A stretch of DNA of 26,881 nucleotides, from the NCBI GenBank assembly GCA_039933785.1, contig JBDTNL010000050.1, positions 1 to 26,881 of the forward strand, written 5' to 3'. Both the position numbers and the translations under genes were made by a program. The notes under the pieces are model-generated. The model was not told the origin of the DNA and did no database searches. It was given only the letters and a program-made list of their open reading frames with translations. Of this stretch, positions 16,317 to 25,723 are shown in pieces. Position 1 is the first letter of the stretch; each line of letters begins with the position of its first letter. Source of the DNA: JBDTNL01 sp039933785. GTDB taxonomy: Bacteria > Acidobacteriota > Thermoanaerobaculia > Multivoradales > JAGPDF01.

Positions 16317-17972
16317 ATGCCGGGCTCCTCACGCCACCCTCGTCGACTCGCCCGCTGGCTCCTCGCCGGCGGCGCCTTTGTGCTCGCGGGAGTTTCGCTG
16401 CGGGCATCGAGCGTCCTGCGCGAGACCGAGCGAGACCTGCTCTCGCAAGCCCAACGCACCGGCGCGCTCGAGCGCCAGCCGGACCTCGCGCGCGGCCTGA
16501 TTCGCGAAATCGATCCCGAACGCTCGCGCTTGTTGCTGGCGCGGGCGCTGCTCATCGGCGAGATCGATCGCCGCTGGACCGGCGGCCTGACCGCCGCCGA
16601 AAAAGCCCAACAGGCGGGCGCCGGCCTCGAACGCCTGCAGCGTGCCGGCGAGCTCGCGACCGCGGTGCTCAAACGACGGCCGGCGTCATGGGAAGCCTCG
16701 ATGATCCTCGGCGCGGCGCGCTATTTCCACCAGGCGCGCCAGCGCGACGAACGACCATGGTTCAACGGTGCGCTCTGGGAGGATCCGCTGCGCGCCGCGA
16801 TCGCCATCGCGCCGGGTTATCCGGAACCCAGACGGCTGCTCGCCGCGATGCGGCTCGACACCTGGTTCGCCCAGTCGGACGACGAGCGTCGAGAGACTCG
16901 CGGCCTGGTCCGCGAGGGTCTGCGGGACCCCCTCACGTTCTCGGTGCTGCTCGTTCCCTGGCTGCGCTCGGCGAGCGATCCCGCCGACGCGCTGGCGCAA
17001 CTGCCCGCCGAGCCCGCGGCCTACGCGGCGGCGAGAGACGCCTATGCCCAGGGGCCCGATTGGGCCGGGTACATGGCGGCGGAAACCGGGCGGCGACGTC
17101 TCCTCCCCGCCGATCTCGACCGCCGCTTGACCCAGGCCGAGACCGCAGAGCGCGCCGGCCAGCGGGATCAGCGTCCGGTGTTTCTCCACATCGTCGCCGA
17201 CGCTCCCGTCGAAACGCGCTACGCGGCGACGGTTGAACGCGCCATGACCGAGGCTCCGGCGGGCAGCACCGATTCCGTGCTGTCTCCAGAGCTCCTGCGA
17301 TGGCTGCGCTGGGGCGTGCAGGCCTGGCAACAGGGCCGGCCGGGACTCTCCCCCCTCGTGCTGGCTCGCCTCGAGGCCGCGGCGGAAGAGCTGTCCTCCG
17401 AAGAAAGCGCGCTGCTGGCGCTCGCGACCCACGACCTGCCCGCCGCCGAGCGGCTCGAACGCCACACCGGTGGGATTTGGAGCGCCGCCTGGACGCCGTA
17501 CTTCATTGCCAAAGCGGAGCTTCTCGCCGAACGCGAGCCGCAAGTCGCGGCGCGGGCGCTGGCAGAAATCCATCGCGACCAGCGCGACGGGCATCGCTAC
17601 TGGCAGGCGCGCAGAGCGGTCGCGCTCGGCCTGCAGGATGCAGCGCAAGAGCGCGAGGCGGACGAACGGCTGCGGCAGCTCGCCACGATGGAATGGCCGG
17701 CGACCGCTTGGCGATATGACGCCGGACAAGCTTCGTTCGAGGGCTTGAGCTCGTCCCCATCGTCGGCGTTCGAAATCACCTTCCACGAGGTGCCGCGCAA
17801 TGGTTCGGCAATCGAGGTCTCGATCGATGGCGAATCCTGGGGTCCCGCGATCGTGCGGACGACCGGTGCGCTGCGCCTCCCGGCGACCCTCGCCGCCGGT
17901 GGCCACCGCTTCGCAGTGCTCCAGCGAGCCGGAGGGCGCGCCCTGCCCGGCGAGTTGCGACTCCTGCCCTAG
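16317..17972 (+). CDS. Membrane-anchored helical-repeat (TPR-like) protein of the polysaccharide locus
   Basis: A 551-residue protein. A basic N-terminus (RHPRRLARW) leads into one hydrophobic segment (residues about 14-30), then a long alpha-helical, Ala/Arg/Glu-rich body with repeated A-x-x-L-x-x-A spacing typical of TPR-like solenoids. The last ~100 residues look beta-rich (FEITFHEVPRNGSAIEVSIDGESWGP) and may be a small sugar-binding or Ig-like domain. I do not recognise a named family. It ends in a 4-base convergent overlap (CTAG) with the O-antigen ligase-like gene; such ligases often sit beside TPR proteins. I chose the ATG at 16317 because the 26 residues before it overlap the divergent gene and come before the membrane segment. 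The first module most likely tethers it to the inner membrane, with the solenoid in the periplasm. Confidence 0.75.
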   Translation: MPGSSRHPRRLARWLLAGGAFVLAGVSLRASSVLRETERDLLSQAQRTGALERQPDLARGLIREIDPERSRLLLARALLIGEIDRRWTGGLTAAEKAQQAGAGLERLQRAGELATAVLKRRPASWEASMILGAARYFHQARQRDERPWFNGALWEDPLRAAIAIAPGYPEPRRLLAAMRLDTWFAQSDDERRETRGLVREGLRDPLTFSVLLVPWLRSASDPADALAQLPAEPAAYAAARDAYAQGPDWAGYMAAETGRRRLLPADLDRRLTQAETAERAGQRDQRPVFLHIVADAPVETRYAATVERAMTEAPAGSTDSVLSPELLRWLRWGVQAWQQGRPGLSPLVLARLEAAAEELSSEESALLALATHDLPAAERLERHTGGIWSAAWTPYFIAKAELLAEREPQVAARALAEIHRDQRDGHRYWQARRAVALGLQDAAQEREADERLRQLATMEWPATAWRYDAGQASFEGLSSSPSSAFEITFHEVPRNGSAIEVSIDGESWGPAIVRTTGALRLPATLAAGGHRFAVLQRAGGRALPGELRLLP

Positions 17973-19357
17973 GTCGTTGCGCGGTCGATCGGAGCTGCCG
18001 GCTTCAGCCGCACTCCGAGCGCCCCACCACACAGCACCGCGAGGACGAACGCGTTGGCGGGCATGGTGAGCCCGAAGTCGACCAACTCGTGCAGGCCGAG
18101 CCCGGCGACCGCGCCGAGCGCGGCAAGGGCCGCGGCCCGGTCTTCGCTGCGCGAACCGTTCCACCATGCGCTGAGCAAACCCTTGGCGGTCGCCAGCGCC
18201 ATCCAGAGCAACAGACCCAGTCCGACGAGTCCTCCCGTCGCGAGAAGCTCGGCGACGTCGTCGTGCGCATGGGTCCAGGAGGCGCCGGCGAGCGCCGCCG
18301 GCAGCACCATCGGCACGGCCTCTGGAAAAGTGCCCAGCCCGGTGCCGAGGAGAGGGAAGCGCTGCCAGAGAGACAACGCCGCCGAATTCAGCTGAATCCG
18401 GGCTCCCAGGCTGACGTCGAGCGGGCCGCTGTCCGCCAGCCTGCCCAGCCCTTCCCGGAATCCAACCACCGCGATCACGGCCAAGCCGACCGTCACCACC
18501 GCCAAGCCACCGAGCACGGGCAAGACCCGGCGCTGCTTGAGACCAAGCAGCGCCGCCTGCACCGCGGTGGCGGCCACGGCGGCGATCAGGCCGGCGCGCG
18601 AGCCGGTGAAGGCGAGCGCGAGGAAGATCACCAGCCAGATGATCGCCGGCGGTCCGGCGAGCAGCAGCCGCGCTTCCAGCCGACCCTCGCTTCGGCCTCG
18701 TCTCCATCCCCACCAACCCCAAGCGAACGCAACCGCCAGACCGAGCTCGAGGAAGGCCGCCAGGTGGTCCGGGTTCACGAAGGTGCCATGCAACCGCCAG
18801 GGCTGCGTCGGGACTTCGACGCCCCAGATGGAACGGCTGCGCGCGAACCAGAGTTGCGCTCCGACGAACGACTGAAAGAGCGCGGCGAGCACGATCGCGC
18901 CGCCCAAGAACCGGCGCGCGAGCCGCTCGGCACCCAGTGTTGCCGCGGCCACCAGTGCGGCAGCTGCGGCTGCGAACGCCAACCCGGCGCTGGTCGACGC
19001 CGAGGGCGCCAGCGACAACGCAAGACGGGCCGGGACGCCTTGTTGCAGCGTTTTCGCGGCAGCAGCCGCCAGGCGCGCGTGCGCCGGAGAGAGCATCGAC
19101 ACGAGTCCGGCCGGCCACGCTACCGCCTGCAAAGCGCCCAGCGCGCCGATCCCCAAGAGCCCGATCGCCGGGGCTCGCGCTGCCTTCCAGCGCTCGCCAC
19201 TCGCGACCAACAATCCGAGCCCGGCGAGCGCGAACGACAACGCCTGCAAGACACTCTCGGCCCAGGGCGGAACGCTCCCAAAAGGCAGCGGAGCCCAGAC
19301 CACAGCGAGCGCCAAAGCCAGACAAATGATGAGTTTGAGAGGAAAAGGGGGTATCAT
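17969..19357 (-). CDS. O-antigen ligase/polymerase-like membrane protein
   Basis: A 462-residue polytopic inner-membrane protein with about ten or more hydrophobic segments. Typical motifs of the O-antigen ligase (Wzy_C/WaaL) family are present: FVNPDHLAAFLELGLA, LAFTGSRAGL, GTGLGTFPEAVP in the large periplasmic part, and HAHDDVAELLATGGLVGLGLLL near the end. Members either polymerise repeat units or ligate polysaccharide to a lipid carrier; sequence alone does not separate these roles. The ATG at 19357 is adopted although no clear ribosome binding site precedes it. It is divergent from the outer-membrane barrel gene (54-base gap) and converges with the TPR-like gene by a 4-base overlap of stop codons. 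Confidence 0.88.
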   Translation of the reverse strand: MIPPFPLKLIICLALALAVVWAPLPFGSVPPWAESVLQALSFALAGLGLLVASGERWKAARAPAIGLLGIGALGALQAVAWPAGLVSMLSPAHARLAAAAAKTLQQGVPARLALSLAPSASTSAGLAFAAAAAALVAAATLGAERLARRFLGGAIVLAALFQSFVGAQLWFARSRSIWGVEVPTQPWRLHGTFVNPDHLAAFLELGLAVAFAWGWWGWRRGRSEGRLEARLLLAGPPAIIWLVIFLALAFTGSRAGLIAAVAATAVQAALLGLKQRRVLPVLGGLAVVTVGLAVIAVVGFREGLGRLADSGPLDVSLGARIQLNSAALSLWQRFPLLGTGLGTFPEAVPMVLPAALAGASWTHAHDDVAELLATGGLVGLGLLLWMALATAKGLLSAWWNGSRSEDRAAALAALGAVAGLGLHELVDFGLTMPANAFVLAVLCGGALGVRLKPAAPIDRATT

Positions 19358-19411
19358 TGGGCGGATCGGCCACCGTCACCGATCGTCTGCTGAATTCTAA
19401 GGGGGGATGGA

Positions 19412-20698
19412 ATGAACCTGAGGCAGCTAGCGGCTACCGTTGTATCCGGCTGGGTCATCGCGGCATCCGCGGCACAGGCTCAATTTCCACAATACATCAA
19501 CCCTGGAAGCTTGGCGCTCCAGCAACCGGACGTCAAGGAAACGCTCGTAAAGTCCATGGGCGACGCCCTTTGGCGCTTCGGAGCCGTGAGAGTCCAGCCG
19601 CTGCTCGGGATCCGCAACCTCGGCTATGTCAGCAATATCAGCGGCGATCCGTCCCACCGGATCGACGACTACACCGCCACGGGAGTGATCGGCCTCAAGG
19701 CCTATGTGCCGATGGGACCCAAGGTCATCCTCGCGGCGCACGTCATCCCCGAATACGTGTTGTGGCAGAAAACCAAGGGCCTGAACGGCTGGCAGTATCG
19801 CTACGGCGGTGGTTTGTTCGGCTACTTCAACCGCCTGACCCTCGAAGCCAAGTACACGGGCGAAGACCAGCAGCAGTACGTCAGCAACGAGCTCGAAAGC
19901 CCCGCGAACATCACCAAGGGCCTCGGTGAGGTGAATTTCGGTGTCCGCGTGAGCGGCCCGATCTCGGTCTTCGGCGGGGGTCAGGCGACGAATTGGAAGT
20001 ATGACGACAACGGGTTCAAGAGCTTTTTCCCCACCCAACTCGACAATCTCGATCGCGACGAGACCTCGTTGCATGGCGGTTTGAAGTACACCCGCAACAA
20101 CGGCTTCGCCCTCGGTCTCGGCTACCAAACGAATACGACCAACTTCAAGCACACGCTCCGAGACCGTTCGAACCAGGGCGGCGGGCCCATGCTGACCGTC
20201 CACCACGTCGGCGACCGGTGGGATGCTGACATCGATGCCGCGTACTTGAAGCTCACGCAGCACGACACTGGTACGTTCCGTGAATTCAAGTCGCTCAGCG
20301 GCGGCGGCCACCTCGGGCTGAAGGTCGGCGGGCGCACCACCGTCGCCATCTACGGGAGCCAGGGCCTGTTCTACACCCTGGCGGCCAACAGCGAGTACGC
20401 GGACGAAACCCGGGAGGGCCTGTCGGCGCAGATCCTGCTCGGCTGGCGCACACAGTTTCGGGCCTACATCGAGCAGGGCCAGGCGAAATACCGCTCGTCG
20501 GTCGCCAGCCTCGACGATCGCCGCCTGGACGACTTCAACACCTTCGGCGTCGAGGGACAATTCAAATTCGGCGAGACCGCGACCTTGCGGCTGGGATACA
20601 ACCACACGGTCTACAATTCCAACCTCGATCAGTTCGATCGGACGATCAACAACATCCAGGTTTCCCTCAACTTCGGAGGCCTGCTGCGCGCTTGGTAG
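19412..20698 (+). CDS. Outer-membrane beta-barrel protein of the polysaccharide locus
   Basis: A 428-residue exported protein. The signal peptide covers residues 1-24 (cut near AQAQ). The mature part consists of alternating hydrophobic/polar strands with many aromatic residues and Gly, for example GLKYTRNNGFALGLGYQTNTTNF and FRAYIEQGQAKY. The chain ends in an aromatic residue (W) after a last strand IQVSLNFGGLLRAW, the usual signal for outer-membrane barrel insertion. It resembles the putative beta-barrel porin family found beside exopolysaccharide export genes. AAGGGGGG lies 6 bases before the ATG. It sits first in a co-directional run with the Wza-like, Wzc-like and phosphatase genes. A role as the outer-membrane exit or accessory pore is inferred. 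Confidence 0.85.
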   Translation: MNLRQLAATVVSGWVIAASAAQAQFPQYINPGSLALQQPDVKETLVKSMGDALWRFGAVRVQPLLGIRNLGYVSNISGDPSHRIDDYTATGVIGLKAYVPMGPKVILAAHVIPEYVLWQKTKGLNGWQYRYGGGLFGYFNRLTLEAKYTGEDQQQYVSNELESPANITKGLGEVNFGVRVSGPISVFGGGQATNWKYDDNGFKSFFPTQLDNLDRDETSLHGGLKYTRNNGFALGLGYQTNTTNFKHTLRDRSNQGGGPMLTVHHVGDRWDADIDAAYLKLTQHDTGTFREFKSLSGGGHLGLKVGGRTTVAIYGSQGLFYTLAANSEYADETREGLSAQILLGWRTQFRAYIEQGQAKYRSSVASLDDRRLDDFNTFGVEGQFKFGETATLRLGYNHTVYNSNLDQFDRTINNIQVSLNFGGLLRAW

Positions 20699-20735
20699 TC
20701 CATCCCTCGAGTGAGTTCGTATAAAGTGGTGCGGA

Positions 20736-21596
20736 ATGAGTAAGATAGCCGTATACCTATGTCTTCTGGCCCTGCCGGGTGCACTGCTCGGCCAAGCGCC
20801 TGCCGTAGCGCCCAACGGGGTGGCTCCGGCACAGGCTTCGGGCTATCGGATCGGTCCCAAGGATTTGATCGAGGTTCGAGTCTACGAAGAGCCGCAGCTC
20901 AACGTCGAGCGCCGGGTTTCCGAGGATGGCACCATCGCTCTGCCATTGATCGGCGACTTCGTGGTTTCCGAGATGACCGCGCCGGAAGTGCAGGCCAAGC
21001 TGAAGGCTCTCCTCGAGCTCAAGTACTTCACCCACGCGTCAGTCGAAATCCAAGTGCGGGAATTCCGCTCGAAGCCGATCTCGGTCATCGGCGCGGTGAA
21101 GGCCCCGGGGCCGCTCGCGTTCTCCGGCCGTTGGACCCTGATCGAGGCGCTCACCGCGGCCGGCGGGCTCGCCGAGAGCCACGGCAACGAGATCTACGTG
21201 CTGCGCCGCGCCGAGAATGGACTCACCGACCAGATTGCGATCTCGGTCGATGATCTGATGGTGAAGGGCGCGCCCGCGGCAAATATTCCGATCTTCGCCA
21301 ACGACCTGATCAACGTCCCGGCGACCATCAACGTCACCATCTACTGCCTGGGCGAAGTCGCCCATGCCGGAGCGGTGGTCTTCGCCAGCACCGAGCGCAT
21401 CACGGTGCTGGCCGCCATCGCCCGCGCCGGGGGCTTGACGGATCGCGCGTCGAAGACCATTCTGGTCAAGCGCCAGAGGCGCAACGTCGCCGCCGAGGAG
21501 ATCAAGGTCGACTACCGGGCGATCGTGAACGGCAAGGCGCCCGACCTACCCCTCGAGGAGGGCGACGTCATCGTGGTCAAGGAGGCGTTCTTCTAA
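20736..21596 (+). CDS. Wza-like polysaccharide export protein
   Basis: A 286-residue exported protein of the outer-membrane polysaccharide exporter family. A signal peptide ends near ALLGQ with no lipobox cysteine at the cut site, so it is probably not a lipoprotein, unlike E. coli Wza. The export domain (about 36-108) starts YRIGPKDLIEVRVYEEPQL and includes DGTIALPLIGD. Two SLBB-type domains follow: about 112-165 (ISVIGAVKAPGPLAF, LTAAGGLAE) and about 200-255 (IYCLGEVAHAGAVVF, IARAGGLTDRA). The C-terminus ends GDVIVVKEAFF, without the long membrane helix of Wza, so the barrel protein upstream may supply the outer-membrane pore. A TATAAA sequence lies 10 bases before the ATG, but no good -35 is spaced to it. 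The gene is followed closely by the Wzc-like gene. Confidence 0.93.
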   Translation: MSKIAVYLCLLALPGALLGQAPAVAPNGVAPAQASGYRIGPKDLIEVRVYEEPQLNVERRVSEDGTIALPLIGDFVVSEMTAPEVQAKLKALLELKYFTHASVEIQVREFRSKPISVIGAVKAPGPLAFSGRWTLIEALTAAGGLAESHGNEIYVLRRAENGLTDQIAISVDDLMVKGAPAANIPIFANDLINVPATINVTIYCLGEVAHAGAVVFASTERITVLAAIARAGGLTDRASKTILVKRQRRNVAAEEIKVDYRAIVNGKAPDLPLEEGDVIVVKEAFF

Positions 21597-21610
21597 GTCG
21601 AGAACCGCCA

Positions 21611-23911
21611 ATGTCTGCTAGCCAGCCGCCGTTTGCCACCACCCACGCGCCGACCCCGAGCGCGCCGGAACACGACCTCGAGATCAACGTCGGTGAGTAC
21701 GTCAAGACCCTGCGCCGCCACTGGCGCCTGATCGCCGTCCTGGTCGTCATTTCACTCGCCGTCTCGCTGGTGCGCTACGCCATGACACCACCGGCGTATC
21801 GCGCCACCACCATGATCCAGATCGAGCGCGGCGGCATCTCGACGCTCACCAGCAACCAGAATCCGTGGCTGGAGAACTACTGGAACCTGGAGTACTACCC
21901 GACCCAGTACCGGCTGCTCGAGAGCCGGGGCCTCGCCGAGCGGGTGGTCAAGAACCTCCGCCTCAACGAAGACGCCGACTTCAATCCCAACGCCGCGTTC
22001 ACGCGACCCAAGCCGGCTACGGCGCCGACGGCCATCGAGGATCGCGCCATGCTCGCCGGCCTCGCCGGCCGCGTGATGGGCGGCCTCGAGATCAACCCGG
22101 TCAAGAACACCCAGCTGGTCGAGATCTCGTACATCTCGAATTCAGCGCCGCTCGCGGCCCGCGTCGCCAATGGCGTCGCCGACACCTACATCGACTGGGG
22201 CATCGAGACCCGCAGCGAGACCGCCGGCAAGGCGTCGTCCTTCATCGGCGCGCAGATCGAGACCATCAAGTCCGAGATCGCCGACAAGGAGTCGCAGCTC
22301 CAAGCGTACGGCAAGCGCACGGATATCGTGGCGCTCGATCCGAGCTCCAACGTCCTCTTGCAGCGGCTCGAGGCGTTGAATACCGACTACACCGGCGCAG
22401 TCTCCGATCGCATCAACAAAGAGGCGCGGCTCAATCAGTTGCAGAACGTCACCGCCACGTCGCTCCCGGAGTCTCTGGAAGGCGCCCTGGTCGGCTCGCT
22501 CCGCGCCGATCAACTCGGCCTCGAGCGCGAGTACGCGACCAAGCTCAACACCTACAAGCCTGAATGGCCGGCGATGATCGAGTTGAAGAGCCGCATCGAT
22601 CGCGGGCGAGTGGGATTGAACAAGCAGATCGACGACGCGCTCACCAAAGCCCGGTCGAGCGCGCGCAGCGAATTCGAGACCGCATCGCATCGCGAACAAG
22701 CCCTGGCCGATCAGCTTCGGCAGATCAAGGGCGAGAACATGCAGATGAACTCGGCGGCGGTCGAGTACAACAACCTCAAGACCGAGGTGCAGACCCGCCG
22801 CAACTTGCTCGACGATCTGTTGAAGAAACAGTCCGAGACCGGCGTCGCCTCGCGCCTGGAGACCACCCGCGAGTCCAACGTCCGCATCGTCGATCGCGCC
22901 CTCGTGCCGGGGGGCAAATTCCAGCCCTCGCTGCGCAAGAGCGTGACGTATGGATTGCTCTTCGGCCTGGTGCTCGGCATCGCCGCGGTCCTCGTCATCG
23001 AGTATCTCGACCGCACGGTGAAGTCGCCCGAGGAGCTCCAGCGCCTGCTCGGTCTGCCGACTTTGGCGGTGATCCCCGACATCTCCGAGACCGACACCCG
23101 CTCGGGCTACCGCTACGGGTACGCCTACGGGTATGGATACGGTCGCAAGAGCGCCACCGCCAAGGCGCGGGTCAAGGCCAATCCCTCGGCCAAACGGGAA
23201 GAGATCGCGATCGAGCTCATGCCGCAGACCCGGCCGCGGACCGTGGTCTCCGAGGCCTATCGCTCGCTTCGCACCTCGCTGCTCCTGTCGAGCGCCGATG
23301 AGCTCCGCGTGGTCGCGGTGACTAGCTCCGAGGCCGGCGAAGGCAAGACCGCCACCTCGGTGAATCTCGCCGTCGTGATGGCGCAGCTCGGCAAGCGTGT
23401 GCTGCTCATTGACAGCGACTTGCGCAAGCCACGCGTCCATCAGGTCTTCAAGTTGAGCAACCGCCTCGGCCTGGTGAGCGCGCTCACCGGTTCGGTCAAG
23501 CCGGAAGAGATCTTTCTCCGCACCGAAATTCCGAATCTGTTCGCGACACCGTCGGGCCCGATCCCGCCGAACCCTTCCGAGCTCCTTGCCTCGCACCGCA
23601 TGCGCGAGCTGATCCAGGTGGTCCGCGGCGCGTTCGACTTCGTGGTCATCGACACGCCGCCGGTGCTCGCGGTGACCGACTCGACGCTCGTGGGCTCGGT
23701 CTGCGACGGCATCATCCTTTGTCTGCGCGCCCGCTCGGTGGTGCGCGAGGACGCGCGGGCGAGCCGCGATCGTCTGCGCATGGCCGACGTGCGAGTGCTC
23801 GGCACGGTGCTCAACCGTTATCTGCAGACGCACGGTAACTACGGCAAGCGCTACGAAAAGTACGAGGCGTACGTCGAGCCCCTGCGCGAGACCGGCGAGT
23901 CCGCGGCGTAG
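21611..23911 (+). CDS. Wzc-like polysaccharide copolymerase with tyrosine autokinase domain
   Basis: A 766-residue inner-membrane protein controlling chain length and export. It starts with a Wzz-type domain with TM1 at about 39-57. A long periplasmic coiled region (about 200-440) follows, then TM2 at about 445-467 after the conserved PSLRKSV, and then a BY-kinase domain. The kinase has Walker A (GEGKT, Lys579), the A' motif DSDLRKPR (Asp601, Asp603) and Walker B VVIDTPP (Asp681). The C-terminal tail carries a tyrosine cluster (four Tyr in about 20 residues, from YLQTHGNYGKRYEKYEAY), the usual autophosphorylation site. Between TM2 and the kinase is an unusual Tyr-Gly run (residues 500-511). 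The partner phosphatase follows 20 bases downstream. Its start is 14 bases after the Wza-like gene, so the two are probably one operon. Confidence 0.95.
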   Translation: MSASQPPFATTHAPTPSAPEHDLEINVGEYVKTLRRHWRLIAVLVVISLAVSLVRYAMTPPAYRATTMIQIERGGISTLTSNQNPWLENYWNLEYYPTQYRLLESRGLAERVVKNLRLNEDADFNPNAAFTRPKPATAPTAIEDRAMLAGLAGRVMGGLEINPVKNTQLVEISYISNSAPLAARVANGVADTYIDWGIETRSETAGKASSFIGAQIETIKSEIADKESQLQAYGKRTDIVALDPSSNVLLQRLEALNTDYTGAVSDRINKEARLNQLQNVTATSLPESLEGALVGSLRADQLGLEREYATKLNTYKPEWPAMIELKSRIDRGRVGLNKQIDDALTKARSSARSEFETASHREQALADQLRQIKGENMQMNSAAVEYNNLKTEVQTRRNLLDDLLKKQSETGVASRLETTRESNVRIVDRALVPGGKFQPSLRKSVTYGLLFGLVLGIAAVLVIEYLDRTVKSPEELQRLLGLPTLAVIPDISETDTRSGYRYGYAYGYGYGRKSATAKARVKANPSAKREEIAIELMPQTRPRTVVSEAYRSLRTSLLLSSADELRVVAVTSSEAGEGKTATSVNLAVVMAQLGKRVLLIDSDLRKPRVHQVFKLSNRLGLVSALTGSVKPEEIFLRTEIPNLFATPSGPIPPNPSELLASHRMRELIQVVRGAFDFVVIDTPPVLAVTDSTLVGSVCDGIILCLRARSVVREDARASRDRLRMADVRVLGTVLNRYLQTHGNYGKRYEKYEAYVEPLRETGESAA

Positions 23912-23931
23912 TTGTCAGGCGCGCGTTGGCG

Positions 23932-24672
23932 ATGGTCGACATTCACTGCCACCTGCTGCCCGGAATCGACGACGGTCCGGCAACCATGGAAGATTCACTG
24001 GCGATGTGCGCCATGCTGCTCGAAGACGGTTGCGATGCCGTGGTCGCTACACCGCACCAGCGGCACGAGCTCTGGCCCAACGAGGACCTGGAGGCTCTCG
24101 AGACCCTGCGCGCCGAAGTCGAGAGCCGCGCGCCGCGCGGCTTGTCGGTGCATCTCGGCGCCGAGATCCGGGTGAATCCCGAGCTGGTCGCCGATCTCGC
24201 CAACCAGTCGACCGGAATTCAACCTCTGGCCGGCGGACGCCACCTGCTGATCGAGTTCGATCGCCGCCAGCCGCCGCCGGCGCCTGGAGCCGCGGCGCTG
24301 GTGCACGAGTTGGTGGTCGCCGGCTGGCGGCCGATCCTGGCTCACCCCGAGCTCATTCCCTGGCTGAGTGAAGATCTCGACGAGCTGACGGCCCTGGTGC
24401 GGGCCGGCGCGCGTTGCCAGGTGACCGCCATGAGCGTCACCGGCGAGTTCGGACGCTGGGCGCACGAGCGCTGCAGCGGGCTGCTCGAGGCTGGGTTGGT
24501 GCACGTGGTCGCGAGCGATGCGCATAGCCCGCGCCGGCGCCCGCCGGGACTTCGAGCGGCGCACCGCTGGCTCGCCGAGCACCACGGTGACGCCTTGGCC
24601 GAACGCCTGACGACGACCTATCCGGCGGCGGTTCTCTTGGACGGGCTCATTCCCGAGGACCCCTTGCAATGA
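23932..24672 (+). CDS. PHP-type tyrosine-protein phosphatase (CpsB/YwqE-like)
   Basis: A 246-residue metal-dependent phosphatase expected to remove phosphate from the tyrosine tail of the Wzc-like kinase. The metal-binding PHP motifs are all present: DIHCHLLPGIDDG at the start (His5, His7, Asp13 region), VVATPH near residue 43, GAEIRV, ILAHPE and VASDAHS. I chose the ATG at 23932; a TTG two codons upstream is also open and neither start has a strong ribosome binding site. The stop overlaps the next gene's start by four bases (ATGA), so those two are translationally coupled. The family uses Mn-type metal clusters and is common in capsule loci of Gram-positive bacteria and Acidobacteria-like Gram-negatives. 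Confidence 0.9.
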   Translation: MVDIHCHLLPGIDDGPATMEDSLAMCAMLLEDGCDAVVATPHQRHELWPNEDLEALETLRAEVESRAPRGLSVHLGAEIRVNPELVADLANQSTGIQPLAGGRHLLIEFDRRQPPPAPGAAALVHELVVAGWRPILAHPELIPWLSEDLDELTALVRAGARCQVTAMSVTGEFGRWAHERCSGLLEAGLVHVVASDAHSPRRRPPGLRAAHRWLAEHHGDALAERLTTTYPAAVLLDGLIPEDPLQ

Positions 24673-25712
24673 CTCGCTCACGCCCTTTCCGGTTGGCCTT
24701 GCGGGCCTCGGCCCTCGCGTTGACGCTCATCGGAGGCCAGGCGTCTTTCGGCGCGCAGGACACGGACCCGTTCTACAGCTCTTTGCTGCAGAGCGGCGAA
24801 TCGCTCTACGACCAGGGTCGCGCCGCCGCCGCCGCCAAGGAGCTGCGCGTCGCCTGTTTCGGCATGCTCGACCGCCCGCCGCTGCTGGCCCGCTGCCTGG
24901 TCCGTCTCGGACTCGCCCAGGGAGACAGCGGCGATCGAACCGGTTTCCACGAAACCTTCATGCGTCTGCTCGATCTCGAAAGCCACGGGCCCGCGTATGC
25001 CAAGGCCGACCTGACGCCGCCCATCAAGGCTGCCTTCGAGCGCCAAGTCGCGCAACACATTCCCGCCGCGACCCTCGCCGGCAGCCCGACGTTCCAGAGT
25101 TTGACCGCGGGGGCAAAGCCCGCCGATGAGAAGAAGAAGGGGCGGCACCCCGCGCCGGTTGCCGCGCCGACGTCTCCCGAACCGGCTCCGCAGGCAGCAG
25201 CCCCGCCTGGCGGCGTACCTCCTCCTGCCGGCAACCCGCCGGCCCCGACCGCTCACACCCAGCCCGCACCGGCCACCCCGCCCGTCGCGACCGCTCCCCC
25301 AGCTCCAGCGGTCAACCCGCACCCGAACGGTCTCTCGCCGGCGGATCAAGCAACGCTCTCGGCAGCCCGCGAAACCCTGCGCACGGCCAAGACGGTCAAC
25401 GACCTGCAGAACGCGGCAGCTTCGGTCCAGCGGCTCTCCGACGCCCATCTGGGCGCCGTCGAGGCCGCGTCGCTGGCCGGCGAGATCGCCTACCGCTCCT
25501 CGGCCTGGCCGGCTGCCGTGACCTATCTACGCCGCTCCGGGCCGCCCGCGGACCAGCCCCTGCTGAGCTTCTATCTTGCGGTCTCGCTCTACGAGTCCGG
25601 CGACCGCGAAGCCGCCAAGCGGACACTCCGGCCCCTCCTCCCGCGGCTCCAACGCACGCCGTATGTCGAGGCCTACATCGCCAAGATCCTCCCGGGGGAA
25701 ACCAAGCCTTGA
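24669..25712 (+). CDS. Exported Pro/Ala-rich protein with helical repeat ends
   Basis: A 347-residue protein that starts inside the phosphatase stop codon (ATGA overlap). A signal peptide covers residues 1-28 (ALTLIGGQASFGAQ). Residues about 35-140 look like a TPR-type helical region (SGESLYDQGRAAAAAKELRVACF). Residues about 155-220 form a very Pro/Ala-rich linker that could span part of the envelope. Residues about 225-347 return to helical repeats (SLAGEIAYRSSAWPAAVTYLRRSG, YLAVSLYESGDREAAKRTLRPLL). It is not a recognised named family. Its coupling with the phosphatase suggests a periplasmic scaffold role in polysaccharide assembly, but that is inference only. Confidence 0.78.
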   Translation: MTRSRPFRLALRASALALTLIGGQASFGAQDTDPFYSSLLQSGESLYDQGRAAAAAKELRVACFGMLDRPPLLARCLVRLGLAQGDSGDRTGFHETFMRLLDLESHGPAYAKADLTPPIKAAFERQVAQHIPAATLAGSPTFQSLTAGAKPADEKKKGRHPAPVAAPTSPEPAPQAAAPPGGVPPPAGNPPAPTAHTQPAPATPPVATAPPAPAVNPHPNGLSPADQATLSAARETLRTAKTVNDLQNAAASVQRLSDAHLGAVEAASLAGEIAYRSSAWPAAVTYLRRSGPPADQPLLSFYLAVSLYESGDREAAKRTLRPLLPRLQRTPYVEAYIAKILPGETKP

Positions 25713-25723
25713 CGGCAGCGTCC

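Noticed and set aside
16686..19379. 897-residue minus-strand reading frame
   Set aside because: It runs antisense to the TPR-like gene and out of frame through the O-antigen ligase-like gene. It is Arg/Gly-rich with no recognisable domain.
18089..19393. 434-residue plus-strand reading frame
   Set aside because: It is fully antisense to the O-antigen ligase-like gene, with low-complexity Gln/Arg-rich sequence.
19427..20815. 462-residue minus-strand reading frame
   Set aside because: It is antisense to the beta-barrel gene, which has a signal peptide, a ribosome binding site and a barrel-type C-terminus.
22142..23833. 563-residue minus-strand reading frame
   Set aside because: It is antisense to the Wzc-like gene, whose kinase motifs are unambiguous. 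The antisense product is Arg/Asp/His/Val-rich shadow sequence.
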